Shown piece by piece: positions 1 through 8,601 of a stretch of 64,000 bases of DNA (the first letter of the stretch is position 1; each line of letters starts with the position of its first letter). Source of the DNA: Ectobacillus panaciterrae DSM 19096 (GTDB taxonomy: Bacteria; Bacillota; Bacilli; Bacillales; Bacillaceae_G); the NCBI RefSeq assembly GCF_000430785.1, contig NZ_KE387246.1:62001-126000 (forward strand), read 5' to 3'. The notes beneath the pieces were generated by a model that saw nothing but the letters and a program-made list of their open reading frames with translations, had not been told where the DNA came from and ran no database searches. Both the position numbers and the translations under genes were made by a program.

Positions 1-839
<839 letters not shown>

Positions 840-892
840 GCATAACATGTAGTATACTAAAGATAAGTTAATATTTTGGCAGGAGATTTGGA

Positions 893-950
893 GAGACCGC
901 AATGCGCTATAGAAGCATATTCTATAGTGCAGTTTGCGGTCTCTTCTTTT
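893..950 (+). promoter_or_regulatory. glpD leader terminator/antiterminator hairpin (GlpP-type)
   Basis: A 10-bp perfect outer stem pairs 893-902 with 934-943, a second inner stem uses CTATAG at 907-912 and 922-927, and a T-rich tract follows at 944-953. It lies between glpK and the glpD ribosome-binding site. In B. subtilis the glpD leader carries a terminator overcome by GlpP plus glycerol-3-phosphate; the same role is inferred here from position and structure. Confidence 0.8.
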
Positions 951-976
951 TTTAGGGATAAAAAGGAGGAAAACAA

Positions 977-2665
977 ATGGGAACATTATTTTCAAGCAAG
1001 CAGCGAAAAGAATTATTGATGGACGTAAATAAAAAGCATGTGGATGTAATGATTATCGGCGGCGGTATTACGGGTTGTGGCATTGCACTAGATGCAGTTA
1101 CGCGAGGAATGTCTACAGTATTGTTTGAAATGCAGGATTTTGCGGCAGGGACATCCAGTCGTTCCACTAAGCTCGTACATGGGGGCTTGCGATACTTAAA
1201 GCAATTTGAAGTGAAAATGGTGGCGGAAGTGGGAAAAGAACGTGCGATTGTGTACGAAAACGGTCCGCACGTAACAACACCGGAATGGATGCTGCTTCCG
1301 ATTCATACAGGAGGTACGTTCGGGAAGTTCAGCACATCTATCGGCCTGCGTGTATATGACTTCCTTGCGGGAGTGAAAAAGGGAGAACGCAGGTCTATGC
1401 TGAGCCGCGAGCAAACGATACAGCGGGAGCCGCTAGTGAAGCAGGACGGATTAAAGGGCGGCGGCTATTATGTAGAATATCGTACAGATGATGCACGCTT
1501 AACAATTGAAGTATTAAAAGAAGCAGTAGCGCGCGGAGCGAAAGCAGTGAACTACGTAAAAGCAGAAGGTTTCTTATATGAAAACGGCAAGGTAATCGGT
1601 GTACGTACAGTCGATCAATTGGATGGCCGTATGTATGAAGTGTACGCGAAAAAAATTATAAACGCTGCAGGTCCTTGGGTAGACCAATTGCGTGAAAAAG
1701 ACAATTCCAAAAAGGGTAAACAACTGCAGTTATCCAAAGGAGTTCATCTTGTAATCGACCAGAAGCGCTTTCCATTGAAACAAGCCATTTATTTTGATAC
1801 GCCTGACGGCCGCATGGTATTTGCGATTCCGCGTGACGGCAAAGCATATGTAGGAACAACGGATACGTTTTACAAGGAAGATGCTGTAAATCCTAGGATG
1901 ACAGCAGCTGATCGGAAATATGTAATTGATGCCATCAACTACATGTTTCCGACTGTAAAGGTAACCGAGCAGGATGTAGAATCAAGCTGGGCCGGCGTTC
2001 GACCGCTCATTTACGAAGAGGGAAAAAACGCATCTGAAATTTCCCGTAAAGATGAAATTTGGCAATCGGACAGCGGCCTTATTACAATCGCAGGCGGCAA
2101 GCTGACCGGTTACCGCAAAATGGCTGAAATGGTTGTTGACCTTGTAGCATCTCTTCTTCAGTCAGAAGGCAACGTTGCGTATCCATCCTGTCAAACGAAG
2201 CATATGCCGATTTCAGGAGGAGATGTAGGTGGATCTAAGGAATTTGAAGCGTTTGTTGTGAAGAAGACGGATGAGGGGCAGGCATACGGTTTAACAAAAA
2301 AACAGGCAGAACAGTTTGCTCGTTCTTATGGCTCCAATGTAGATGTTTTATTTGAGCTTGCTAGAAATTATGGAAAAGAGGCAAAGACACAGAATTTGCC
2401 GCTAGAGGTGTTTCTTCCGCTTATGTATGCAATGGATTACGAGATGACAACGAAGCCGGTCGACTTCTTCATTCGCCGTACCGGAGCGCTATTCTTCCGT
2501 ATTGATTGGGTATATGAGTGGAAGGAAGAGGTGCTGCAATATATGGCAAAGAGATTGAACTGGAGTGCACAAGAAAAAGTAAAATATGCCGAAGAATTGG
2601 AAATGGCGCTGCGCGATGCGGTTGTGCCTGCGGATGAAAACAAATCCAATTCTGTCGGGGCATAA
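977..2665 (+). CDS. glpD: Aerobic glycerol-3-phosphate dehydrogenase
   Basis: Membrane-associated FAD enzyme that oxidises glycerol-3-phosphate to dihydroxyacetone phosphate and feeds electrons to menaquinone. The 562-residue protein has the N-terminal dinucleotide-binding motif IIGGGITGCG at residues 26-35 and the family segments STKLVHGGLRYLKQF and AGGKLTGYRKMAE. Length fits the family (about 555). The ATG at 977 follows AAGGAGG at 963 with good spacing. Preceded by an antitermination-type leader, so expression should need glycerol-3-phosphate. The TAA stop runs straight into a hairpin repeat. Confidence 0.97.
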   Translation: MGTLFSSKQRKELLMDVNKKHVDVMIIGGGITGCGIALDAVTRGMSTVLFEMQDFAAGTSSRSTKLVHGGLRYLKQFEVKMVAEVGKERAIVYENGPHVTTPEWMLLPIHTGGTFGKFSTSIGLRVYDFLAGVKKGERRSMLSREQTIQREPLVKQDGLKGGGYYVEYRTDDARLTIEVLKEAVARGAKAVNYVKAEGFLYENGKVIGVRTVDQLDGRMYEVYAKKIINAAGPWVDQLREKDNSKKGKQLQLSKGVHLVIDQKRFPLKQAIYFDTPDGRMVFAIPRDGKAYVGTTDTFYKEDAVNPRMTAADRKYVIDAINYMFPTVKVTEQDVESSWAGVRPLIYEEGKNASEISRKDEIWQSDSGLITIAGGKLTGYRKMAEMVVDLVASLLQSEGNVAYPSCQTKHMPISGGDVGGSKEFEAFVVKKTDEGQAYGLTKKQAEQFARSYGSNVDVLFELARNYGKEAKTQNLPLEVFLPLMYAMDYEMTTKPVDFFIRRTGALFFRIDWVYEWKEEVLQYMAKRLNWSAQEKVKYAEELEMALRDAVVPADENKSNSVGA

Positions 2666-2786
2666 GAAAAGCGGAACCGGCTCGCTCAGGCACAGAACCA
2701 GAGGTTCGCGCCCCACAAAAGCGCTTTTTGCTTTAGTGAGGGCGAGGTTCTCTGGTGGCAGGGCCTAGCCGGTGGAGCTGGACATC
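2664..2786 (+). repeat. Family-1 hairpin repeat, copy a
   Basis: Element of about 122 bp starting AAGAAAAGCGG at the glpD stop codon and ending GCCTAGCCGGTGGAGCTGGACAT. The ends are complementary (AGCGGAACCGGCT against AGCCGGTGGAGCT), and inner blocks also pair (ACCAGAG with CTCTGGT). It would fold into one long imperfect hairpin. Related copies lie at 2787, 10621, 44769, 48345 and 51719. Confidence 0.85.
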
Positions 2787-2908
2787 AAGAAAAGCGGAGC
2801 CGGCTCGTTTAGGCGCAGAACCAGAGGTTCGCGTCCCTCAAAAGCGCTTTTTGCTTTTGTGTGGGCGGGGTTCTCTGGTGGCAGGGCCTAGCCGGTGAAG
2901 CTGGACAT
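2787..2908 (+). repeat. Family-1 hairpin repeat, copy b (tandem to copy a)
   Basis: Direct tandem duplicate of the preceding element in the same orientation, with about 10 substitutions. The same terminal and internal complementarity is kept, and several changes are in predicted paired positions. Confidence 0.85.
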
Positions 2909-2939
2909 ACTCCAGAAATTTTATACTGTCCTATTCTGT

Positions 2940-2974
2940 AAAAAAGGATAAGCGCTTGACGCTTATCCTTTTTT
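2940..2974. terminator. Bidirectional terminator between glpD and prsA
   Basis: Stem AAAAAGGATAAGCG paired with CGCTTATCCTTTTT around a 5-base loop, with T runs on both strands. It can end glpD (+) and prsA (-) transcription. Confidence 0.9.
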
Positions 2975-2977
2975 GTA

Positions 2978-3838
2978 CTATTGACCTGTTGTAGATTGAC
3001 CTGTTGACTGGTCTGCCGCTGGTTTTAATGCATCTTTCAAATCTTTGTCTTCGATTGTTACATTCGCTTTTTTGAGCTCTTTGTCTACAAAATCATTCAT
3101 GAAAGTAGAATCCTGCATTTTTGTTTCTACAAGCTGATCTTTAATCGTTCCTTTTACTTCGTCAAAAGGCTTCAGCTCTTTAATGTCTGTTACTTTAATG
3201 ATGTGGTATCCATATTGTGATTTAACAGGATCGCTTACTTCGCCTTTTTTCAGCTTATAAGCTGCTGCCTCAAATTCAGGAACCATTTTGCCAGGTCCGA
3301 AATAACCTAAATCGCCGCCCTTGTCTTTAGAGCCTGTATCTGTAGAATACTGCTTCGCTAAGTCTTCGAAGGATTGCCCTTGGTTCAGAAGGTCTTTCAC
3401 CTTCTTCGCAGTTGCCTCATCCGCTACAAGAATATGACTTGCTTTGATTTCCGGTTTATAGTTTGCCTTCAGCTCTTTATCAGTAAAGCTGTCACCAACC
3501 GCTTTTTTAAGTGCAAGGCTGGCGCGAATTTGTTTTTTGAAGGAGTCCGTCGTCATGCCGTTTTGCTTCAGAAGAGATTCGAATTGATCGCCGTATTGCT
3601 TTTTCGAGCTGTCATATTCTTTATCTACATCTTTGTCGCTTATATTATACTTTTTCGTGAAGACCTTCTCGATTACCAATTGCTTCAGCACGCTTTGACC
3701 AGCACGCTGCTTCATCGCATCGTAGAACTCTTCCTTTGTAACGTTTCCGGAGCTTGACTTCACGATTGTATCGGAAGAGCCGCAAGCGGAAAGCGCGAGG
3801 ACGCTCGTGGCAGCCAGCGCAATAATTGCTTTCTTCAT
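2978..3838 (-). CDS. prsA: Foldase lipoprotein PrsA (peptidyl-prolyl isomerase)
   Basis: Membrane-anchored extracytoplasmic chaperone that helps exported proteins fold. The 286-residue product has a lipoprotein signal peptide with lipobox LSAC (Cys19). A parvulin-type PPIase domain spans roughly residues 130-222 ([10 protein letters not shown] to [10 protein letters not shown], including [17 protein letters not shown]). The N- and C-terminal chaperone helices flank it. Length matches Bacillus PrsA (about 290). The start has AGGAG about 7 bases upstream on the minus strand. Genomes of the B. cereus group often hold several prsA copies, so the exact paralogue is not settled. Confidence 0.95.
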   Translation of the reverse strand: MKKAIIALAATSVLALSACGSSDTIVKSSSGNVTKEEFYDAMKQRAGQSVLKQLVIEKVFTKKYNISDKDVDKEYDSSKKQYGDQFESLLKQNGMTTDSFKKQIRASLALKKAVGDSFTDKELKANYKPEIKASHILVADEATAKKVKDLLNQGQSFEDLAKQYSTDTGSKDKGGDLGYFGPGKMVPEFEAAAYKLKKGEVSDPVKSQYGYHIIKVTDIKELKPFDEVKGTIKDQLVETKMQDSTFMNDFVDKELKKANVTIEDKDLKDALKPAADQSTGQSTTGQ

Positions 3839-3945
3839 TTAATAACACTCCTACATATGTATTTTTTAGTAATAGTATGGTCAAATAATCATGAAAATTT
3901 CAACTCTGCCATTAAAAGATGCGCCTTGTTATCTCTGCCTTTGAT

Positions 3946-4038
3946 TTAGTTCTGGAAATATGCGGTTTCCTTCACTTCTTCATATAGGCGAACGAATCCT
4001 TTTAATATTTCAATGTCGAAATATTTCTCGTTTCCCAT
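3946..4038 (-). CDS. Small unrecognised protein (30 aa)
   Basis: A 30-codon frame starting MGNEKYFDIEILKGFVRLYE and ending KETAYFQN, then TAA. It is preceded on the minus strand by a strong AAGGAGGTC ribosome-binding site with good spacing, which is the main reason to call it. It is acidic and helix-prone, with no signal peptide or membrane segment. I do not recognise the family. It lies upstream of prsA on the same strand. Confidence 0.5.
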   Translation of the reverse strand: MGNEKYFDIEILKGFVRLYEEVKETAYFQN

Positions 4039-4371
4039 GCGTTTGACCTCCTTCGACTATTATCGCATAAATAAAAGAAGAAGCGCAACCGCTGGAGGTT
4101 ACGCCTTCAAAGTTGAGGTCGTATATGTCAAGTTAATCATAGTCTTCGCAATGTATTTCAAGCCCATCCCGTGGCAGCGATTTGCTTTATATAGGAGGTT
4201 GCTTTAAGGAATTCGGTTAAGCTGCCCTTTTAACTGTATTTTTAGGAAAACGATTGATAATGGATGCAGCATATTTCACTATATATTCCTATCGAGGAAC
4301 CGAAAAACGTCCAATTGTTTAGAGGATCTTCAAAATCATAACATTTGTATAGGCAAAATGTTATGTTCATT
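4039..4371. other. Gene-free stretch before the YjcZ genes
   Basis: No convincing coding frame. On the minus strand GCGTAACC/GGTTGCGC followed by TTCTTCTTTT (around 4075-4110) could form a weak terminator. An inverted repeat ATAACATTT/AAATGTTAT lies at about 4338-4363. Otherwise I see nothing. Confidence 0.4.
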
Positions 4372-4380
4372 CATACTATA
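4372..4380 (+). promoter_or_regulatory. Sporulation sigma (sigma-E/K type) -10 element
   Basis: CATACTATA fits the CATANNNTA -10 shared by mother-cell sigma factors and ends 29 bases before the ATG of the broken YjcZ gene. The -35 is not clear. Confidence 0.4.
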
Positions 4381-4409
4381 CAGAGAAGTTTGAAAAGGGA
4401 GTAAAGGCG

Positions 4410-4495
4410 ATGAGTTACAATTATAATAATGGCTTTGTGTTGCTTGTTGTATATTTATCTTATTAATTATTGTAGGCTGTGCTTGCGTTTATTAA
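4410..4495 (+). pseudogene. Frameshifted YjcZ-family sporulation peptide
   Basis: The frame starts MSYNYNNGFVLLVV with a ribosome-binding site upstream, then runs off frame and stops at 4464-4466. Ignoring two bases (a TA within GTATATTT near 4450) restores VVFILLIIVGCACVY and a stop at 4493-4495. That is the hydrophobic tail typical of the YjcZ family and very close to the intact neighbour at 4579. So this looks like a 2-bp insertion in a former gene, unless it is a sequencing error. Confidence 0.75.
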
Positions 4496-4539
4496 TATCT
4501 GCAGCTAGGTAAACGCCTACTCCTTTTAGTCGTGAAATG

Positions 4540-4548
4540 CATACAATA
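4540..4548 (+). promoter_or_regulatory. Sporulation sigma (sigma-E/K type) -10 element
   Basis: CATACAATA matches CATANNNTA and ends 30 bases before the intact YjcZ gene, the same geometry as the site before the frameshifted copy. Confidence 0.45.
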
Positions 4549-4578
4549 TCTTACTTGAAAAAGAAGGAGGTGTAAGGC

Positions 4579-4665
4579 ATGAGTGGCGGATTCCACAGCG
4601 GATTTGCGTTAATTGTTGTATTGTTTATTCTATTGATCATTGTTGGTGCAGCTTGTTTGTGCTAA
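4579..4665 (+). CDS. YjcZ family sporulation protein (28 aa)
   Basis: Very small hydrophobic protein beginning MSGGFHSGFALIVV and ending IIVGAACLC, the diagnostic YjcZ pattern of a Gly/His-rich head plus one membrane helix. An AGGAGG site lies just upstream. Members are expressed late in sporulation; their role is unknown. It is preceded by a mother-cell-type -10 and followed by a strong terminator. Confidence 0.85.
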   Translation: MSGGFHSGFALIVVLFILLIIVGAACLC

Positions 4666-4686
4666 TTGCGAACAAAAAAACTATGA

Positions 4687-4720
4687 ATATTCGGTCAGCA
4701 CGGGCTGACCGATATTTTTT
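4687..4720 (+). terminator. Terminator after YjcZ gene
   Basis: Stem TCGGTCAGC (4691-4699) with GCTGACCGA (4704-4712) and a following T-rich tail. Confidence 0.9.
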
Positions 4721-4768
4721 AGGCAAAGCACCATACATATATCAACTGCATTTGAACTACTCATCACT

Positions 4769-4948
4769 TATATATGAATGATTTATGATTTCGACATTTC
4801 AATGTGCTGTGTACAGAGGCATTTGCATTTTATTCCTATCTATGGTTTACCCTTGCATGGACCACTACAAGGGTTTGACCGCTTTCGCACGTCGCCGGAT
4901 GCTCTCGCCCTACTGTAAAAAGACGGTTTTTTTATTCAGTTGTATATA
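4769..4948 (+). repeat. Family-2 interspersed repeat, copy A
   Basis: Element of about 180 bp with TA-rich inverted ends (TATATATGA at the left, TTGTATATA at the right). The conserved core contains GGTTTACCCTTGCATG and AAGGGTTTGACCGC. The most diverged of three copies; the others are at 19654 (+) and 51535 (-). One frame across the core encodes a similar peptide in all three (VYPCM-HYKGLTA). Confidence 0.85.
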
Positions 4949-5010
4949 CTTTATATTTTCTTCTATCCAAACTTCAATTTTATGTTGAATCTATAAGTCA
5001 GTTATACATA

Positions 5011-5045
5011 ACAAAAAAGCGATGAAGACATCTTTTCTTCATCAC
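5011..5045 (-). terminator. Terminator of the small membrane protein gene
   Basis: On the minus strand GATGAAG pairs with CTTCATC and is followed by TTTTTT. It overlaps the end of the coding frame at 5042. Confidence 0.75.
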
Positions 5046-5230
5046 TTCATTGTACGATATACAACCTCTACATAGCTCGAAATAAGCAAAATTGTCGTGC
5101 ATACATTAATAAATCGAAACACACGAACACTGTGTACATCAGCAATTTGCTTTTTTAGACAAAGAGCATGTGTTAAAACATTTATATAGAATAAAACAAT
5201 AAGCGCAAATGCTGCAAAGATTGCGTTCAT
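5042..5230 (-). CDS. Small two-helix membrane protein
   Basis: 62 residues. Two hydrophobic segments are visible, about residues 3-25 (AIFAAFALIVLFYINVLTHA) and 38-56, joined by a short basic loop. Start supported by AAGGAGG on the minus strand, 7 bases before the ATG. Its position between prsA and scoC corresponds to the yhaI-yhaL area in B. subtilis, but I cannot match it to one of those genes. Function unknown. Confidence 0.65.
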   Translation of the reverse strand: MNAIFAAFALIVLFYINVLTHALCLKKQIADVHSVRVFRFINVCTTILLISSYVEVVYRTMK

Positions 5231-5487
5231 TAGGAGCAGCCTCCTTCTCTAGCATATCCTTTAAATTATAACATAGTTAAAGAGGGCAAGAAAATAATAG
5301 AAATGTAGCTGGAATAGAGGCGGTTTTGAATTTATGTGAAGGATTGAGCAAGACTGGTGAATCGCAAAAAGCGGAAGGGTTTCTTCTCCAGCACCCGCTT
5401 CTTACGGCATTCAAAAAAAGCGCTTCCACAAAATGCTTGTAAAAGCATTTGAAGGATAAAAGCCTGCGGATGGCTGCGAAGACTGCA
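5231..5487. other. Non-coding gap downstream of scoC
   Basis: No supported gene. It holds a small perfect hairpin AAATGCTT/AAGCATTT near 5434-5453 and several GCG-rich short inverted stretches that may be a worn copy of an interspersed repeat. Confidence 0.3.
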
Positions 5488-6045
5488 TTATTTTTTAACA
5501 AGCTTTTTATCCTTCTCTGTAAAGTTGTCTTCAATATTGTCTAATGATTTTTCAAAAATATCAATAAAGTCCTGACCGTAAATATTTCTCAGAATCGCCA
5601 TTAGTTCAATATTTTCTGGAAATTTACCGTAAAAATCACGAAGGGCAAGGGCGCCGTTAAACACAGAGTTCTTCTCTGGTTCATATTCTTCCATGAGTTT
5701 TAATAGAAGATCTTCACCTTCATCTGTAATCTCGATGTACGTATTGCGCTTGTCATCTTCCTTTTTAGAAAATATAAGAAGACCGCGCTCTTCCAGCTTT
5801 TTGGAAAAGTTAAACGCAGTGGATACGTGCATAACGCCAAACTTGGCGATTTCGGAGATGGAAGCGCCTTTTAAATGATAGGCAATCCAGAGAATGTGAT
5901 GTTCATTGATATTTAAATCGTACGGTTTAATCCATTGCTGCCAATCTTTTTCAACGCATTTCCATAATGCTTTTGACAACTGAGCGATGCGTTGACTAAA
6001 AATCATTGCTTCTTTTGCTGAATAACTTTTTTCCCCGCTTTTCAT
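5488..6045 (-). CDS. scoC: Transition-state regulator ScoC/Hpr (MarR family)
   Basis: DNA-binding repressor of extracellular protease and sporulation genes in the transition to stationary phase. The 185-residue protein closely follows B. subtilis Hpr, including [21 protein letters not shown] and [16 protein letters not shown]. The winged helix spans about residues 45-125 (recognition region [19 protein letters not shown]). It is somewhat shorter than B. subtilis Hpr (about 203) at the acidic C-terminus. The ATG at 6045 has AGGTGAG upstream. Confidence 0.95.
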   Translation of the reverse strand: MKSGEKSYSAKEAMIFSQRIAQLSKALWKCVEKDWQQWIKPYDLNINEHHILWIAYHLKGASISEIAKFGVMHVSTAFNFSKKLEERGLLIFSKKEDDKRNTYIEITDEGEDLLLKLMEEYEPEKNSVFNGALALRDFYGKFPENIELMAILRNIYGQDFIDIFEKSLDNIEDNFTEKDKKLVKK

Positions 6046-6146
6046 TGACTCACCTGCTTCTCTCTTAATCTAATTTATTAGTATCTATTATGCCAGTAAA
6101 ATAAAAATTAATAAAGAACTTTTGTGAAAATTGTAAAAATTTTTTG

Positions 6147-6180
6147 CGTAAGCCAGAACCTTCCAGTTCTGGCTTGTTTT
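6147..6180. terminator. Hairpin at the end of yhaH
   Basis: AGCCAGAAC pairs with GTTCTGGCT. The better T-run is on the plus strand (TGTTTTTATTTTTT), although both flanking genes are on the minus strand. It starts right after the yhaH stop codon. Confidence 0.6.
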
Positions 6181-6542
6181 TATTTTTTAGCAGGCACTGT
6201 TTTTTGTAAATGATCAATGGACTTTTGAATTTCCTCCAGTTTTCTTTCAATATTCTCTTTGTTCGGCTTAATATCCTGCGTCCATGCGGAAAAAGCCTTT
6301 TGCATATCATCCTTTAGCTCTCCAAATACTTCTTTGCTTTCGACAGCTGTTTGTATCACTTGTTCCTTTAAAAGTTTCGAGTCATTCTTTATTTCCTGAA
6401 AGGACCGTTTTAGTTCAATTCCTTTTTGTGTTAGTTTTTTACGAAAATCTTTTCCGGAAGAAGGAGCTGCAAATAAAACTGTAACTCCTGCTGCAACGCC
6501 TCCGAAAAGAAGACCTGTAACAAATGCTTTTGATTTTGACAT
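6180..6542 (-). CDS. yhaH: YtxH-domain protein YhaH
   Basis: 120 residues. The N-terminal hydrophobic glycine-rich helix (residues about 6-24, AFVTGLLFGGVAAGVTVLFAAP) is followed by a long basic amphipathic coiled coil, the typical YtxH architecture. Start taken at MSKSKAF, where GAGGAGG precedes the ATG; an upstream in-frame extension lacks such a site. Next to scoC as in B. subtilis. YtxH proteins are general-stress or envelope-associated with no known activity. Confidence 0.85.
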   Translation of the reverse strand: MSKSKAFVTGLLFGGVAAGVTVLFAAPSSGKDFRKKLTQKGIELKRSFQEIKNDSKLLKEQVIQTAVESKEVFGELKDDMQKAFSAWTQDIKPNKENIERKLEEIQKSIDHLQKTVPAKK

Positions 6543-6622
6543 ATGAATCCTCCTCAAATTTCTTTTGACGTTCTCATGAACAGGGGACAACATGCATATC
6601 CATAGAAAAGGAGGGATGCGTA

Positions 6623-6808
6623 ATGTTTGTCTGGCTGTTTATTATGGGCGGTTTAGTTTGTTTGCTTCGAGCTATGTTTTTGATGCTGTCCTTAAAACAG
6701 AAGCGGGTATACCCGCCTCCGATGATCTTAAAACAGCAAGCGGCTTTATTCGGCCTGTTGGGCGGCATCGTGCTGGTATGTACAATGCTGTTTCGTGCCT
6801 TTTTATAG
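6623..6808 (+). CDS. Small two-helix membrane protein
   Basis: 61 residues starting MFVWLFIMGGLVCLLRAMF, with a second hydrophobic segment QAALFGLLGGIVLVCTMLF. AAAGGAGGGATGC gives a strong ribosome-binding site before the ATG. Its stop overlaps the hit stop on the other strand by 6 bp (tail to tail). I do not recognise the family. Confidence 0.7.
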   Translation: MFVWLFIMGGLVCLLRAMFLMLSLKQKRVYPPPMILKQQAALFGLLGGIVLVCTMLFRAFL

Positions 6809-7243
6809 CTGCTCGATATGGCGAGCAATAGACGAGGCAATTTCATGTAAATCTGCTTGCGAATACTGGCTCTCGTGCGACTTCCACACGGCGCCAAAGC
6901 CGTCGTTCTTTCCATAACGCGGAATTAAATGGATATGGAAGTGGAAGACAGTTTGTCCCGCTTTTTCTCCGTTATTATTTAAAATATTTAAGCCGACCGG
7001 GTTATATTGCACTTTAATAGCGTTTGCAATTTTAGGAACGGCTGCAAAAGTGCTTGCTGCGATGGATGGAGTTAGAGCGAACACATCCTGTTTATGTATT
7101 TTCGGGATGACGAGCGTATGTCCTTTCGTTACTTGTCCGATATCTAAAAAAGCAAATACATGCTCATCCTCATATACTTTGGCGCACGGAATTTTCCCTT
7201 CAATAATTTTGCAAAAAATGCAATTCTCTGCCGTATGCTGCAT
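6803..7243 (-). CDS. hit: HIT family hydrolase
   Basis: Nucleotide-binding protein of the histidine-triad superfamily, acting on nucleoside phosphoramidate or AMP-linked substrates. The triad is clear as HFHIHLIPR near residue 100, after NNNGEKAGQTVFHFH. Cys residues in ENCIFCKII resemble the zinc site of many Hint proteins. The second ATG (7243) is preferred because GAGAGG lies 9 bases before it and abuts the first ATG (7252). Product 146 residues, next to ecsA as in B. subtilis. Confidence 0.93.
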   Translation of the reverse strand: MQHTAENCIFCKIIEGKIPCAKVYEDEHVFAFLDIGQVTKGHTLVIPKIHKQDVFALTPSIAASTFAAVPKIANAIKVQYNPVGLNILNNNGEKAGQTVFHFHIHLIPRYGKNDGFGAVWKSHESQYSQADLHEIASSIARHIEQL

Positions 7244-7303
7244 GCTTCTCATCCTCTCATATAGTCTTAGCCGTATTTTACCATATTTGCATAGTAGACA
7301 AAA

Positions 7304-7335
7304 TAGAAAAACAGGAAGCAGATTCGCTTCCTGTC
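7304..7335 (-). terminator. Minus-strand terminator between the motif array and hit
   Basis: ACAGGAAGC pairs with GCTTCCTGT; on the minus strand it is followed by TTTTTCTATTTTG. Nothing annotated on the minus strand between here and 7849 would need it, so it suggests a non-coding transcript crossing the motif array. Confidence 0.65.
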
Positions 7336-7380
7336 GAATGAGAAAGGTGTGTTGAAAAGCTTAGCTTACTCTGCCTTTGG

Positions 7381-7626
7381 GAGACACCTCATTTGTTAGG
7401 AAAATTTACGCATTATCACTTCTCTGCTCTGCTCGAGACACCCCATTTGCGGTTGAAGTACATGCTTTTCCAACTATGAAATTTGTTCTGATCTGTCTTT
7501 TGGAGACACCTCATTTCTAAGAGCATAAACCCTTATACATATGCGGATATCTACTCTCCTCGAAACACCTCATTTTGAACAAAATTTGTCGCTTCTCTTA
7601 CTTGGTCTTTAGTTGACACCCCATTT
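7381..7626 (-). repeat. Array of five spaced 14-bp motifs
   Basis: GAGACACCTCATTT or a close variant (plus strand) occurs at 7381, 7435, 7503, 7562 and 7613, at intervals of 54, 68, 59 and 51 bp. On the minus strand each reads AAATGAGGTGTCTC or AAATGGGGTGTC. A looser pyrimidine/G-rich stretch (CTCTGCTCTGCTC-like) flanks each motif on the same side. The spacers are unlike one another. Fills most of the 600-bp gap between hit and ecsA. No protein frame. Confidence 0.85.
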
Positions 7627-7848
7627 CAAAATGACGAATAATCACTACATTAGCGTTCATCACTTGCTGGGACTGTGCTTATTCAACATCTCCCTTCCTC
7701 ACTCATTATAATGTCCCGTTTTGTAAAAGTTATGTAAAGGAAATAAAAGGATATAGTTTCTTAATATAATAAAATGCACAGCTATGTAGAAGCCTTATTT
7801 TTTGGTAAGATGGAAATATATAGTCCCGAATGAAGAAAGGGTTGACAT

Positions 7849-8601
7849 ATGGATACGCTATTACAAGTTCAAAATGTTACAGGCGGCTATACAAAGCGGC
7901 CGGTGCTGCAAGATGTTTCTTTTTCTGTCAATGCCGGAGAGCTTGTTGGTTTAATCGGATTAAATGGAGCTGGTAAAAGTACGACAATTAAGCATATTAT
8001 CGGACTGATGGAGCCGAAAAAAGGAAGCATTGCCATTGGAGGAAGGACTTTTGGAGAAAATCCGACAGTATATCGGAGCAGCTTCACTTACATTCCGGAA
8101 ACGCCTGTATTGTACGAAGAGCTGACGCTTGAAGAACACTTGAAGCTGACGGCAATGGCATATGGCTTAGGAGAACATACATATAAGGAAAGGATAGGAC
8201 CGCTCTTAAAAGAATTTCGTATGATAAATCGCTTAAAATGGTTTCCATCTCATTTTTCTAAAGGGATGAAACAAAAGGTCATGATCATGTGTGCCTTTTT
8301 AGTACAGCCCTCCCTATATATTGTGGATGAGCCGTTTCTTGGTCTGGATCCGCTTGGAATTCAATCGTTGCTGCAGCTGATGGAAAAAATGAAGAAAAGC
8401 GGCGCGGGTATTTTAATGAGCACGCACATTTTAGCGACGGCAGAACGGTATTGTGATTCATTTGTGATTTTGCATCACGGACAAGTGCGTGCAAAAGGGA
8501 CGCTTCGCGAGCTGCAGGATCAGTTTTCTATGCCGTCCGCGACGCTTGATGACATCTATATTGAGCTCACAAAGGAAGAAGAAGATCATGAACGCAATTG
8601 A
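7849..8601 (+). CDS. ecsA: ABC transporter ATP-binding protein EcsA
   Basis: ATPase of the Ecs exporter, which affects protein secretion, regulated intramembrane proteolysis and competence in B. subtilis. 250 residues with Walker A GLNGAGKST (about 38-46), a degenerate signature FSKGMKQKV and Walker B YIVDEPFLGLDP. Length fits EcsA (247). Start has GAAAGGG upstream. The stop overlaps the start of ecsB by 14 bp, so the two are translated from one message. Confidence 0.95.
   Translation: MDTLLQVQNVTGGYTKRPVLQDVSFSVNAGELVGLIGLNGAGKSTTIKHIIGLMEPKKGSIAIGGRTFGENPTVYRSSFTYIPETPVLYEELTLEEHLKLTAMAYGLGEHTYKERIGPLLKEFRMINRLKWFPSHFSKGMKQKVMIMCAFLVQPSLYIVDEPFLGLDPLGIQSLLQLMEKMKKSGAGILMSTHILATAERYCDSFVILHHGQVRAKGTLRELQDQFSMPSATLDDIYIELTKEEEDHERN

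Noticed and set aside
4013-4207. 64-residue plus-strand frame
   Set aside because: No ribosome-binding site and it runs antisense over the start of the 30-aa frame; composition not protein-like.
7381-7626. CRISPR array
   Set aside because: Repeats are only about 14 bp, degenerate, with spacers of varying length (37-54 bp) and no cas genes nearby.
7381-7626. Type III toxin-antitoxin RNA repeats
   Set aside because: Repeats are not tandem and no ToxN/CptN-like gene follows; the next genes are hit and ecsA.
7722-7740. Fifth dif-like site (TTATGTAAAGG)
   Set aside because: Only the right arm matches; no ACTNCCGATAA-like left arm at the required spacing.
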